Origin: Kalymmatonema hyalinum WJT4-NPBG1
Lineage (GTDB): Bacteria > Cyanobacteriota > Cyanobacteriia > Cyanobacteriales > Nostocaceae
Reading direction: 5' to 3'
Assembly: GCA_019359075.1 (NCBI GenBank)
Contig: JAHHIB010000042.1
Location: forward strand, 1-64,000
Length of the DNA: 64,000 nt
Shown: one piece after another, positions 8,571-15,655 of the stretch
Layout: each line of letters begins with the position of its first letter
Position numbering within the stretch: the stretch's first letter is position 1
Translations under genes and position numbers: made by a program
The notes under the pieces: model-generated
The model's input: only the letters and a program-made list of their open reading frames with translations
Database searches by the model: none
Told to the model about the DNA's origin: nothing

Positions 8571-9606
8571 TGCGTTGTACCCCCAACCCTGGTAAATCGT
8601 TTGGTAAAATTCTCCCGTCCTGTACAAATGCACCTATAAAAGGGTCATCTATTAAATTCAGGTGACTATCCAAATCGAGATAGTCAGCTAGTGGTGCAAG
8701 TTGTGAGAAAGCTGTATTCGCTAGCGTACTGTCGGAATAGCAACCGAACATCACTTGTAACCCATGTGACCGCGCTGTATGTACCATCCGCATTGCTTCG
8801 GTTAAGCCCCCTGATTTCATGAGTTTGATATTAATTCCATCCACACAGTTTGCCAATTTTGGAATATCGGAGCTATTAAAGCAACTTTCATCGACAAAAA
8901 TAGGTAGAGAAATTTGCTTCTTCAATTCGGCTAAATTTTCTTCCTGCCCTCTTGACAATGGCTGCTCTACATACTTTACACCTATATCGACAAGCCAATT
9001 GCACATAAGTACTGCATCTTTCAAACTCCAACCCCCGTTTGCATCAACGTACAACTCTAACGCTGGTGCTTCTTCTCGCACTGCCATTAACATTTTCTGA
9101 TCTGCGGCGATGCCATCCGGACTACCCAACTTTACCTTCAAAACACGCACATCGGTTAATTGCAACCAATCCCGCGCCCTAGCCCTAGCCCCTTCTGGCG
9201 AATTGATACCAATTGTTACTGAAGTTGGTACTATGGCGTTGCGATTCAGTCCCCACATCTGCCACAGAGGTAACCCCACACGCTTTCCCAACCAGTCGTG
9301 CATAGCTACATCCAGCGCCGCCCTTACAGATGAGGGAACAAGCGCTTTTGTTAACACTTGCTCAATTTCCTGCCGTTGTAATGGGCTGAATGCTTGCAAA
9401 GAAGGCGTGACTTGCAGCAAAGCATCTTTTATGATCTCACTTGATTGCGGACGGGCGCCCACACTAAATGGCGATGCTTCCCCCCAGCCTTCAATCCCAT
9501 CGTGCGAAATCCTCACCCATACATTCGTCGTTTGTGCCGTTGTGCCGCGACTGATGGTCAAAGGAAAGCGCTTGTTTACGGTAAATATTTCTACTTGAAT
9601 TTGCAT
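8554..9606 (-). CDS. Enolase-superfamily epimerase (DgcA / dipeptide epimerase)
   Basis: A 350-residue mandelate racemase/muconate lactonising enzyme-type protein. Catalytic features are intact: the Lys-x-Lys pair (K157, K159 in VLKVKLGSP), metal ligands D188 (DANGGW), E214 (VEQP) and D239 (FVDES), and the opposite-face Lys in NIKLMKSGG. This places it with Ala-Glu dipeptide epimerases; members paired with DUF1611 act as N-acetyl-D-glutamate racemases (DgcA). Either way the likely substrates are D/L-Glu derivatives, for example from peptidoglycan turnover. It is the first gene of the two-gene unit. Confidence 0.85.
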   Translation of the reverse strand: MQIQVEIFTVNKRFPLTISRGTTAQTTNVWVRISHDGIEGWGEASPFSVGARPQSSEIIKDALLQVTPSLQAFSPLQRQEIEQVLTKALVPSSVRAALDVAMHDWLGKRVGLPLWQMWGLNRNAIVPTSVTIGINSPEGARARARDWLQLTDVRVLKVKLGSPDGIAADQKMLMAVREEAPALELYVDANGGWSLKDAVLMCNWLVDIGVKYVEQPLSRGQEENLAELKKQISLPIFVDESCFNSSDIPKLANCVDGINIKLMKSGGLTEAMRMVHTARSHGLQVMFGCYSDSTLANTAFSQLAPLADYLDLDSHLNLIDDPFIGAFVQDGRILPNDLPGLGVQRSASGA

Positions 9607-9755
9607 GGTTATGCATGATATTACGGTATATTTGCTTTCGTTTTGACATCAAAGCTTAGTTTAGTTTTTTACCCACATTGAGTCTCTGTTATACTTTTTT
9701 ACAATTCTAAATTTTTGCTATTACCTTTTTACATATTTTGGTATCTACTTTCTCC

Positions 9756-10304
9756 ATGACAAACTTACAAAAATGGAAGCTTTTGCACTCCAAAATGGTT
9801 TTGGATCATCACTGGTGCAAAGTTAGGCAAGATGAAATACAATTACCCAATGGTAGAATTATAGATGATTATTTTGTAAATATTAGACCAGAAATTGCTG
9901 TAATTTTACCTATTACCAGCAGCAGAGAGATTGTTTTTGTACGGCAATATAGATATGCGGTAGATGAATTTCTGTTAGAACTCCCTGCGGGGAGATTCAA
10001 TCCTGCACAAGAGAGTGCTGAAGCCGCAGCTCTTAGAGAAATGCAAGAAGAAACTGGTTATATTGCACAACAAGTCACAAAAATTGCAACGCTATATGAC
10101 AACCCTACCAAAGATACAAATAAAATACATTTATTCTTAGCAGAAAATGTGATCAAGTCCGGGGAACAAAATTTAGACATTACAGAAGAAATAGAAGTTC
10201 TCCTGATTGCTATAGAATCAGTTAGAGAGAAAATTGTTCAAGGTGAAATTTCTGTAGCAGGCACGGTTGCGGCTATTTGCTTGGGTTTGAATTTTCTCAA
10301 GTAG
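9756..10304 (+). CDS. NUDIX hydrolase, ADP-ribose pyrophosphatase type
   Basis: A 182-residue protein from the ATG at 9756; an in-frame TTG lies 18 bp upstream but has no advantage. The Nudix box spans about residues 79-101: GRFNPAQESAEAAALREMQE followed by ETGY, with the metal-binding REMQEE core. The preceding LELPAG and the N-terminal strand pattern match ADP-ribose pyrophosphatases, which split ADP-ribose to AMP and ribose 5-phosphate. The stop codon TAG is formed inside the end of a dispersed inverted repeat (10301-10418), so the gene end may have been reshaped by that repeat. Confidence 0.9.
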   Translation: MTNLQKWKLLHSKMVLDHHWCKVRQDEIQLPNGRIIDDYFVNIRPEIAVILPITSSREIVFVRQYRYAVDEFLLELPAGRFNPAQESAEAAALREMQEETGYIAQQVTKIATLYDNPTKDTNKIHLFLAENVIKSGEQNLDITEEIEVLLIAIESVREKIVQGEISVAGTVAAICLGLNFLK

Positions 10305-10418
10305 GGTGCGTTAGGCACAGAGGATTAAAGTTTTAACTAATTGCATGGCTTTGTTGTGCCGTAACGCACCAAGCTTGGAGTCTTTGGAGGTGCGTTACAC
10401 TTCGTTAACGCACCCTAC
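10301..10418. repeat. Inverted-repeat element with nested GGTGCGTTA palindromes
   Basis: The outer ends GTAGGGTGCGTTA (10301) and TAACGCACCCTAC (ending 10418) are reverse complements. Inside, CCGTAACGCACC and GAGGTGCGTTAC form a second pair, and further GCCGTAACG / GGTGCGTTA words follow to about 10470. It encodes nothing and looks like a non-autonomous palindromic repeat family common in cyanobacterial gaps. The remaining DNA to 10636 holds no gene. Confidence 0.75.
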
Positions 10419-10636
10419 TTAATCTGCTTTATTACGCCGTAACGTAGCAGCTTTGCAGTGGTGCGTTACACAAAGTTTACCTTCTGAATCGCCAACGAAT
10501 GGGCAATTTATCTAGCAAATTGCAGACTCCTTAACCTAACAATTAACTCCACACCAATCTTCAGCGTAGATAAACAGTAAATCAAGACATTTGACTGTTT
10601 ATCTGGAGTTTTATTCCAAAATCCAAAATCCAAAAT

Positions 10637-11560
10637 TTATCTTGCCCACTGCTGCAAAATATAAGCGTAGAAAGCTTCTTTATCTACCTTATCCATCGCA
10701 TAAATCTTACGCCCTCCAGACACTATTTTGGTACGCCCCTGACTAAGACCAGTGGTGATAATTTCTGTTTCCCACTCTCGCAGTTGGTAAAATTCTGGAT
10801 GAGCAAGATAAGCCGTCGCTAGCACATCCCAAAAATAATAATCTTGTGGGATAACCAGTGCATAACATTGTCCTGCTAAATCAGATATGGGATATTGGCG
10901 TTGTCGCCCCATTTTGTAAACAATGTCTGATGTCACAGGCACATTGTTGGTCAAATCCAAAGGACACATGATAATTTCAATCTGGGTTTGCCACACCTGT
11001 GCTGCGGAAATAGGATCCCAATAAACATTCCATTCTGCGGAACCGTCTTGTCCTGGTTCCCAACTTTTTTCTACATTACCACCCACATTCAACGCACCTC
11101 CCATCCAGACAATCTTTTGAATTTTCGCTTCAATGTCTGGTGCTTTTTCGAGTGCAATTGCTACTGTGGTCAACGGACCAGTTACCATCAACGTTACAGG
11201 TTCTGGTGCCTCACGTAACACTTGTATCATGAAATCTTGACCTGTTTGTGCAACTAAAGATGTGCGAATTGTTTCGCTTTGATTGAGAATAGGAAGATGA
11301 TCAACAACAAATGAATCGCGGCGGTAAAGGCGAGGGAAGGGATTGATTCCGCGTACAGTGCTTTGGGCAACGGGAATATGAGAACATTCCATTAAATCCA
11401 AAATTTTACGTGTAGCGCTTACGGCTGGTTCGGCATAGCAATCCGCTGGAGTGACGACGATACCTAGTGGCTGTATGTGATCCATAGTCATCAGCAGCAT
11501 AGTTGCTAGATAATCATCTACACCACCATCGTGATCCATTAAAACAAGTTGTTTAGACAT
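10637..11560 (-). CDS. Inosine-uridine preferring nucleoside hydrolase family
   Basis: A 307-residue nucleoside hydrolase cleaving N-glycosidic bonds of ribonucleosides to base plus ribose. The calcium-binding N-terminal motif appears as DHDGGVDDYLA, a DxDxxxDD variant. Other family landmarks are VTGPLTTVAIAL, WMGGALNVGGN, EWNVYWDPISA (the Asn/Glu-rich substrate pocket) and PLDLTNNVP. Substrate preference cannot be read from sequence. It is divergent from a cytosine deaminase-like gene with only 13 bp between the two start codons, and a ribokinase gene lies 1.5 kb away, so together they suggest nucleoside salvage. Confidence 0.9.
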   Translation of the reverse strand: MSKQLVLMDHDGGVDDYLATMLLMTMDHIQPLGIVVTPADCYAEPAVSATRKILDLMECSHIPVAQSTVRGINPFPRLYRRDSFVVDHLPILNQSETIRTSLVAQTGQDFMIQVLREAPEPVTLMVTGPLTTVAIALEKAPDIEAKIQKIVWMGGALNVGGNVEKSWEPGQDGSAEWNVYWDPISAAQVWQTQIEIIMCPLDLTNNVPVTSDIVYKMGRQRQYPISDLAGQCYALVIPQDYYFWDVLATAYLAHPEFYQLREWETEIITTGLSQGRTKIVSGGRKIYAMDKVDKEAFYAYILQQWAR

Positions 11561-11573
11561 GGAGATTTAAAAA

Positions 11574-12005
11574 ATGGATGAATTTATGCAAGCTGCGATC
11601 GCACAAGCAAAACAAGGCAGACAAGAAGGTGGAATTCCTATAGGTTCCATTCTTGTCAAAGATGGCAAGATTATCGGCAAAGGACACAACAAGCGTGTGC
11701 AAGATGGCGATCCAATCACCCACGCCGAAATCGATTGCCTTCGCAATGCTGGTAGAATCGGCAGCTATAAAGGTACAATACTCTATTCAACATTAATGCC
11801 GTGTTATCTGTGCGCTGGGGCAGTCGTACAATTTGGCATTAAAAAAGTCATCGCTGGAGAATCAAGAACGTTTCCCGGTGCTAAAGAATTTATGGTATCC
11901 CACGGTGTGGAAGTTGTTGACCTCAATCTTAATGAATGCGAACAAATGATGAGCGAGTTTATTGAAGAAAAGCCCGAACTGTGGAACGAAGATATTGGTA
12001 AATAA
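11574..12005 (+). CDS. Nucleoside/cytosine deaminase, FCY1-like
   Basis: A 143-residue zinc deaminase. Zinc and catalytic residues are H50 and E52 (THAEI) and C77/C80 (PCYLC). The flanking sequence EGGIPIG at residues 18-24, the GRIGSYKGTILYSTL stretch and the C-terminal RPELW-like EKPELWNEDIGK closely resemble yeast cytosine deaminase Fcy1, more than TadA or CDA. It would convert cytosine to uracil; guanine or modified bases are alternatives. A GGAG ribosome site at 11561-11564 lies right against the start codon of the divergent nucleoside hydrolase. Confidence 0.85.
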   Translation: MDEFMQAAIAQAKQGRQEGGIPIGSILVKDGKIIGKGHNKRVQDGDPITHAEIDCLRNAGRIGSYKGTILYSTLMPCYLCAGAVVQFGIKKVIAGESRTFPGAKEFMVSHGVEVVDLNLNECEQMMSEFIEEKPELWNEDIGK

Positions 12006-12009
12006 TTTA

Positions 12010-12344
12010 GAGACGCGCCATGGGGAGCCAGCGCTGCAGGAGGTGAGACCAGTGCTGCAGGAGGGTTTCCCTCCGCAGCGCCCCTGGCGTAAGCGCAAAG
12101 CGTGCCGCAGGCATACGCGCAGCGTCTCCGTTCGCCCTTGGCGTGCCGCAGGCATAGGAGATACCCGAAGGGGTCTCCCGAACTCACAGCGACTGGTGAG
12201 TCCAGTCCTGTTCGCGAAGCGTGCCCGTTCGGCCTCAAGCCGTGCCCGAAGGGCTCAGGGCTTAGGCGGGTTTCCCAACCTAGGGAACTGGCGTTGGCGC
12301 AGCCTCTCCGGAGGAGATACCCGAAGGGCGTCGCGTCTCTACGG
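12010..12344. repeat. GC-rich block of packed palindromic repeats
   Basis: About 335 bp far richer in G+C than its surroundings, built of repeated words: GCGTGCCGCAGGCATA twice, GGAGATACCCGAAGGG twice, CAGTGCTGCAGGAGG-like words twice, and GCGAAGCGTGCC. Several frames stay open by composition alone (11962-12377, for instance), which I do not accept as genes. Similar words occur at 12945-13045, 44390-44440, 46670-46715, 47480-47610 and 54415-54610, so this is a genome-wide repeat family set. Confidence 0.8.
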
Positions 12345-12387
12345 GCTACTCCGTTCCCGCTAGAAGATTACCTATAATGTAGGTCAA
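12345..12387 (+). repeat. Inverted repeat, left copy
   Basis: The core CCGCTAGAAGATTACCTATA continues identically through 12387 (31 bp perfect from 12357) and is matched in reverse by 13056-13086. With three mismatches the match extends left to 12345. A related copy starts at 47432. Confidence 0.9.
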
Positions 12388-12536
12388 CTCACATCTTGCA
12401 CCAAGTAAAAGATACACGTAGCTTGTTGCCAAAAAATATAAAAAGTCGTGGAACTAATTGAAAAAGGAGCTTAAGAGGTTTGATATTTGGATTAACAGAT
12501 GTAGCGTTCTTTCTAGAATGAGTTAGAGAATTAAAG

Positions 12537-12938
12537 ATGATTGTTGAACCAGAATTTGACAAAGAAACTTTTTTTGAAGCAGCCAATCACGAAGATTTTT
12601 GTAAATTATTACGTGCTTGTGCTTACGCTCTTGAAAAAAAGATTTCACTTTATAACGCCATAGAAGAAATCGGAGTGAAATTTAAAATTCTCATGTGTTC
12701 TATCGTAAAAAATGAAGAAGTCAACGATGAAGGAAAAATTGAAGAAAGCGAAGGTGAATTTTGTGAGAATTATGAGTTACAAGATTTCATAGAAGATATT
12801 CCCTACGGTGTTCGGCTGGCGTTGATTGCGGCTGAATGCACTGCAAATTTAATTCGCTGCGTAAGTATTTCTGAGAATGAAGAAAGTCGAATTTTGTATG
12901 AGCATATAAAAAAGAGTTTAGAGGAAGAGAACGTTTGA
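12537..12938 (+). CDS. Hypothetical acidic protein between inverted repeats
   Basis: 133 residues, strongly acidic (about a quarter Glu/Asp), with four Cys and no signal peptide or membrane segment. It begins MIVEPEFDKETFFEAA and looks largely helical. A weak purine stretch (TTAGAGAATTAAAG) precedes the ATG. Codon usage is AT-rich compared with neighbours such as the ribokinase. I do not recognise a family. It is the only gene between the inverted repeats 12345-12387 and 13056-13098, so it may have been carried in with them. The DNA between 12945 and 13050 is repeat debris. Confidence 0.6.
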   Translation: MIVEPEFDKETFFEAANHEDFCKLLRACAYALEKKISLYNAIEEIGVKFKILMCSIVKNEEVNDEGKIEESEGEFCENYELQDFIEDIPYGVRLALIAAECTANLIRCVSISENEESRILYEHIKKSLEEENV

Positions 12939-13055
12939 GCGATCTGCACCAAAGCAGCAGCGCACTCGTGCAAAGCACCCCCTTCGGGTACGCTATCGCC
13001 CGTACACGCCTAGGGGGTTTCCTCCAGGAACCCCTTCGTCACCTCATGTAATACC

Positions 13056-13098
13056 TTGACCTACATTATAGGTAATCTTCTAGCGGCAAGGGAGTAAC
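13056..13098 (-). repeat. Inverted repeat, right copy, forming the rbsK 3' end
   Basis: Reverse complement of 12345-12387 (31-bp perfect core at 13056-13086). It covers the last codons and stop of the ribokinase gene, encoding its LPLEDYL tail. Confidence 0.9.
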
Positions 13099-14016
13099 TC
13101 CCCTTTCTTTGAGAAACTCATCAAAAGTTAATCTCTCTGGAAGCGAAGGTTGCGCCCCTAGTTTCATCGCAGCCAAAGCACCCGCTGCTGCACCCCAAAC
13201 CACCGCCTGACGCAAAGAAAGCCCCTCATGAAGCGCCGCAGCCAAACCACCATTAAACGCATCCCCCGCAGCAGTTGTGTCAACGGTATGAACTGGAAAA
13301 CTAGGTATAAAAAAGCTTTCCTCTTGAGTGGCACACAAAACACCTTTTGCTCCCAGTTTCACAATGGCATTTTTCACACCCCGTTGTCGTAATACAGCAG
13401 CTGCTTTTGTTGCCGACTCTTCTCCATCGACGGGAAAACCCACCAGTTGCGCTGCTTCCACTTCATTCGGTGTGATAATATCTACCAATGAATAAAGTTC
13501 ATCTGGTACATCAGACTGTGCAGGTGCTGGGTCGAGAATGACTGTGACTCCTGCCTCTCGTGCGGCTTTGGCAGCGGCAACAACAGCAGACATAGGGATT
13601 TCAAATTGTAAAAGTAGTGCAGTTGCTTCTGGTAACAAACGCGACAATCGTTCCACATCTTCCTGATTAACGCGCCCATTTGCACCAGGAATGACAAGAA
13701 TTTGATTTTCACCCCTCATATCTACAGTGATCATGGCAACACCAGAACTCACAGTTTCATCCACAAACACATTGTCAGTTTGCACACCGGATGCTTGCAA
13801 AGAGTTGACGAGTTCTGCACCAAAACTATCTGCGCCTACACGCCCCACCATGTACGTTGGAGTTCCCAGCCGCGCTGATGCTACTGCTTGATTTGCACCT
13901 TTCCCGCCTGGTGCTTTGAAAAAATCGTGTCCCAGCAGCGTTTCTCCTGCAACGGGTAACCGGGGTGCTGTTGCTACCAAGTCTATATTGATGCTGCCGA
14001 AGACGATGATAGTCAT
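13066..14016 (-). CDS. rbsK: Ribokinase
   Basis: A 316-residue PfkB-family sugar kinase that phosphorylates ribose to ribose 5-phosphate. Landmarks: N-terminal VFGSINIDLVA, the first PfkB signature GGKGANQAVASARLG at residues 37-51, and the second signature DTTAAGDAFNGG with catalytic D252; AAGD rather than GAGD is also seen in E. coli RbsK. The last ten or so residues (GVTPLPLEDYL) lie beyond the usual family end and are encoded by an inverted repeat, so the original C-terminus was probably replaced. With the nucleoside hydrolase nearby, it would recycle ribose from nucleosides. Confidence 0.92.
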   Translation of the reverse strand: MTIIVFGSINIDLVATAPRLPVAGETLLGHDFFKAPGGKGANQAVASARLGTPTYMVGRVGADSFGAELVNSLQASGVQTDNVFVDETVSSGVAMITVDMRGENQILVIPGANGRVNQEDVERLSRLLPEATALLLQFEIPMSAVVAAAKAAREAGVTVILDPAPAQSDVPDELYSLVDIITPNEVEAAQLVGFPVDGEESATKAAAVLRQRGVKNAIVKLGAKGVLCATQEESFFIPSFPVHTVDTTAAGDAFNGGLAAALHEGLSLRQAVVWGAAAGALAAMKLGAQPSLPERLTFDEFLKERGVTPLPLEDYL

Positions 14017-14043
14017 ATTTTGAGGAAGTAGCGCACAATTCTA

Positions 14044-14158
14044 TTATCCCGCGTTCAGGCTCAGGTATCGACGCAAAATGTTTTGTGCTTGCTGCAATAG
14101 TTCCGGTTCTAATTCGCCCAGCCATTTATTATATTGGCTTAAGAATTGTCCTACTATT
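14044..14158 (-). pseudogene. Possible C-terminal gene fragment
   Basis: One reverse frame reads VIVGQFLSQYNKWLGELEPE, continues LLQQAQNILRRYLSL, and stops at TAA (14046-14044). The composition is protein-like and helical, but there is no acceptable start codon because the frame begins inside the end of the DUF5615 gene. It may be the tail of a lost gene. I cannot name a family. Confidence 0.25.
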
Positions 14159-14537
14159 ACTCTTCCATAGGTCGAATCGGAAGACGACGCAATCGATAGC
14201 GAGTTTCTTCTATTGTCAAAATTGCACCAGCAGCAAGCTCTTGACTGTACTCTGATAAAGCATCTAAAAGTCTTGAGGTAATATATGCAGGGGTATAGTT
14301 TGGCAACCGACGAAAAATAATAACGCTTGGTAATGCCTGATTACTAGCTGCTAGGAGTTCTCCAAAGTCCAAATCACAGGTAAGGATAATCCGCCCCTCT
14401 TGCCTCGCTTTTTCCAAAATAGCAGAATCGGGCAGACGTTCTAACCCTTCTTCTTGCAGATGAATAGCGTTATACCCTTCCTGACAGAGTGATTGAACAG
14501 TCACTGGAGAAATACCCATATCTGCCAGAAATTTCAC
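14157..14537 (-). CDS. DUF5615 PIN-like toxin
   Basis: A 126-residue member of the DUF5615 (Mut7-C/PIN-like) family, proposed toxins of type II toxin-antitoxin pairs. Acidic residues expected for a PIN-like metal site are visible: D6 in MKFLADMG, D55/D57 in LTCDLDFGEL, plus E and D residues around the middle. It starts at a GTG that overlaps the TGA of the upstream DUF433 gene (GTGA), the usual coupling of antitoxin then toxin. RNase activity is inferred from fold family only. Confidence 0.88.
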   Translation of the reverse strand: MKFLADMGISPVTVQSLCQEGYNAIHLQEEGLERLPDSAILEKARQEGRIILTCDLDFGELLAASNQALPSVIIFRRLPNYTPAYITSRLLDALSEYSQELAAGAILTIEETRYRLRRLPIRPMEE

Positions 14538-14764
14538 TGTTTACTCCCAGTTAATGGGCGAAGTTCCTCGCTAGCTAAGAATGCGGCATACTTAAGACAG
14601 GCGTTGATATCTTCTGCTTCCAAATACGGATAAGCCCTGAGAATCTCTTCAACACTCATACCACTGGCAACCAAGTTCAGCACTAGGGAAACCGTAATCC
14701 GCATCCCGCGAATGCAAGCGCGTCCACCCATTATTTGTGGATCAAATGTTATACGCTCAAACAT
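14534..14764 (-). CDS. DUF433 antitoxin
   Basis: A 76-residue DUF433 protein: RITFDPQIMGGRACIRGMRI followed by TVSLVLNLVASGMSVEEILRAYPYLE, the family's HTH-like core. DUF433 proteins pair with DUF5615 toxins, as here with a 4-bp overlap. It probably binds its own promoter as well as the toxin. The 100 bp upstream (14765-14867) are AT-rich and could hold the promoter. Confidence 0.9.
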   Translation of the reverse strand: MFERITFDPQIMGGRACIRGMRITVSLVLNLVASGMSVEEILRAYPYLEAEDINACLKYAAFLASEELRPLTGSKQ

Positions 14765-14867
14765 ACGTTTTCCCTCACGATTTCACTATTAAAGTATATT
14801 TATGTGTGCCAACTCTAAGAGTATTCTAATAGCTTAGTTAGGGACAACAACTTTTGTTAGCTAAAAA

Positions 14868-15449
14868 TTACAATTTCCGAATAACTCTACAGGGATTGCC
14901 AACAGCAACAACATTTGCAGGTATATCTTTGACAACGACACTACCAGCACCAATAGTCGTATTATCGCCAATTGTGACACCAGGACAAATAATTGCTCCA
15001 CCGCCAATCCAGACGTTATTACCAATTTTAATTGGAGCGGCGAGTTCTTTACCAGAAAGGCGAGTTTCTGGGTCTGTCGGATGATATGCCGTGTAAATTT
15101 GAACGTAAGGAGCGCACAATACATTATCGCCAATATGAACTGTATTGCAATCTAAAATTACACAGCCATAATTCATATACAATCCGTCGCCTGCATAAAT
15201 ATTTTTACCGTAGTCGCAGTGCAATGGCGGCAGAATTGTCACATTTTGTCCCACTTGACCAAATAGTTCTTGTAGAATTTGCGATCGCGAAGCGGGCACT
15301 CCGTGCCATCGCTCCTCCTGTTGTTCTTCTGTTGTGGAGTTATACATTCTCAGTAGACGAAGTGCGATGTTTCTTTCAGCAACTAATTCTGCATCGAAAC
15401 CAAGATACAGTTCGCCTGCCAGCATTTTTTGTTTTTCTGTTTTTTCCAT
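14868..15449 (-). CDS. Sugar O-acetyltransferase (maltose acetyltransferase type)
   Basis: A 193-residue left-handed beta-helix acetyltransferase using acetyl-CoA. The N-terminal maltose-acetyltransferase cap ([22 protein letters not shown]) is followed by hexapeptide repeats such as [20 protein letters not shown] and the catalytic His in [11 protein letters not shown]. Substrate may be a galactoside, maltose or a Nod-factor-like sugar. Residues about 46-54 (RWHGVPASR) are encoded by an in-frame repeat at 15281-15312 containing GCGATCGC, which lengthens a surface linker without breaking the protein. Confidence 0.9.
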   Translation of the reverse strand: MEKTEKQKMLAGELYLGFDAELVAERNIALRLLRMYNSTTEEQQEERWHGVPASRSQILQELFGQVGQNVTILPPLHCDYGKNIYAGDGLYMNYGCVILDCNTVHIGDNVLCAPYVQIYTAYHPTDPETRLSGKELAAPIKIGNNVWIGGGAIICPGVTIGDNTTIGAGSVVVKDIPANVVAVGNPCRVIRKL

Positions 15450-15655
15450 GCAAAATTTATATTGACTCTCAACACTTTTTTATAATTTTTTTATGACTGC
15501 TAAATTTTTCGGCAAAACTGTAATCTTTAAAATTAATAGATTTTCAATAAAAAAATATTAAAATACTGGAGTCGTTGCTGTTTTTTTATAGTTTTTATTA
15601 AAATCATAAGTAATATACTAACATAAAATTGAAATAATCGAGGATTGGGGAAACT

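Noticed and set aside
11804-12377. Several overlapping open frames on both strands across the GC-rich block
   Set aside because: They are open because the repeats are GC-rich; they lack ribosome sites and recognisable protein sequence.
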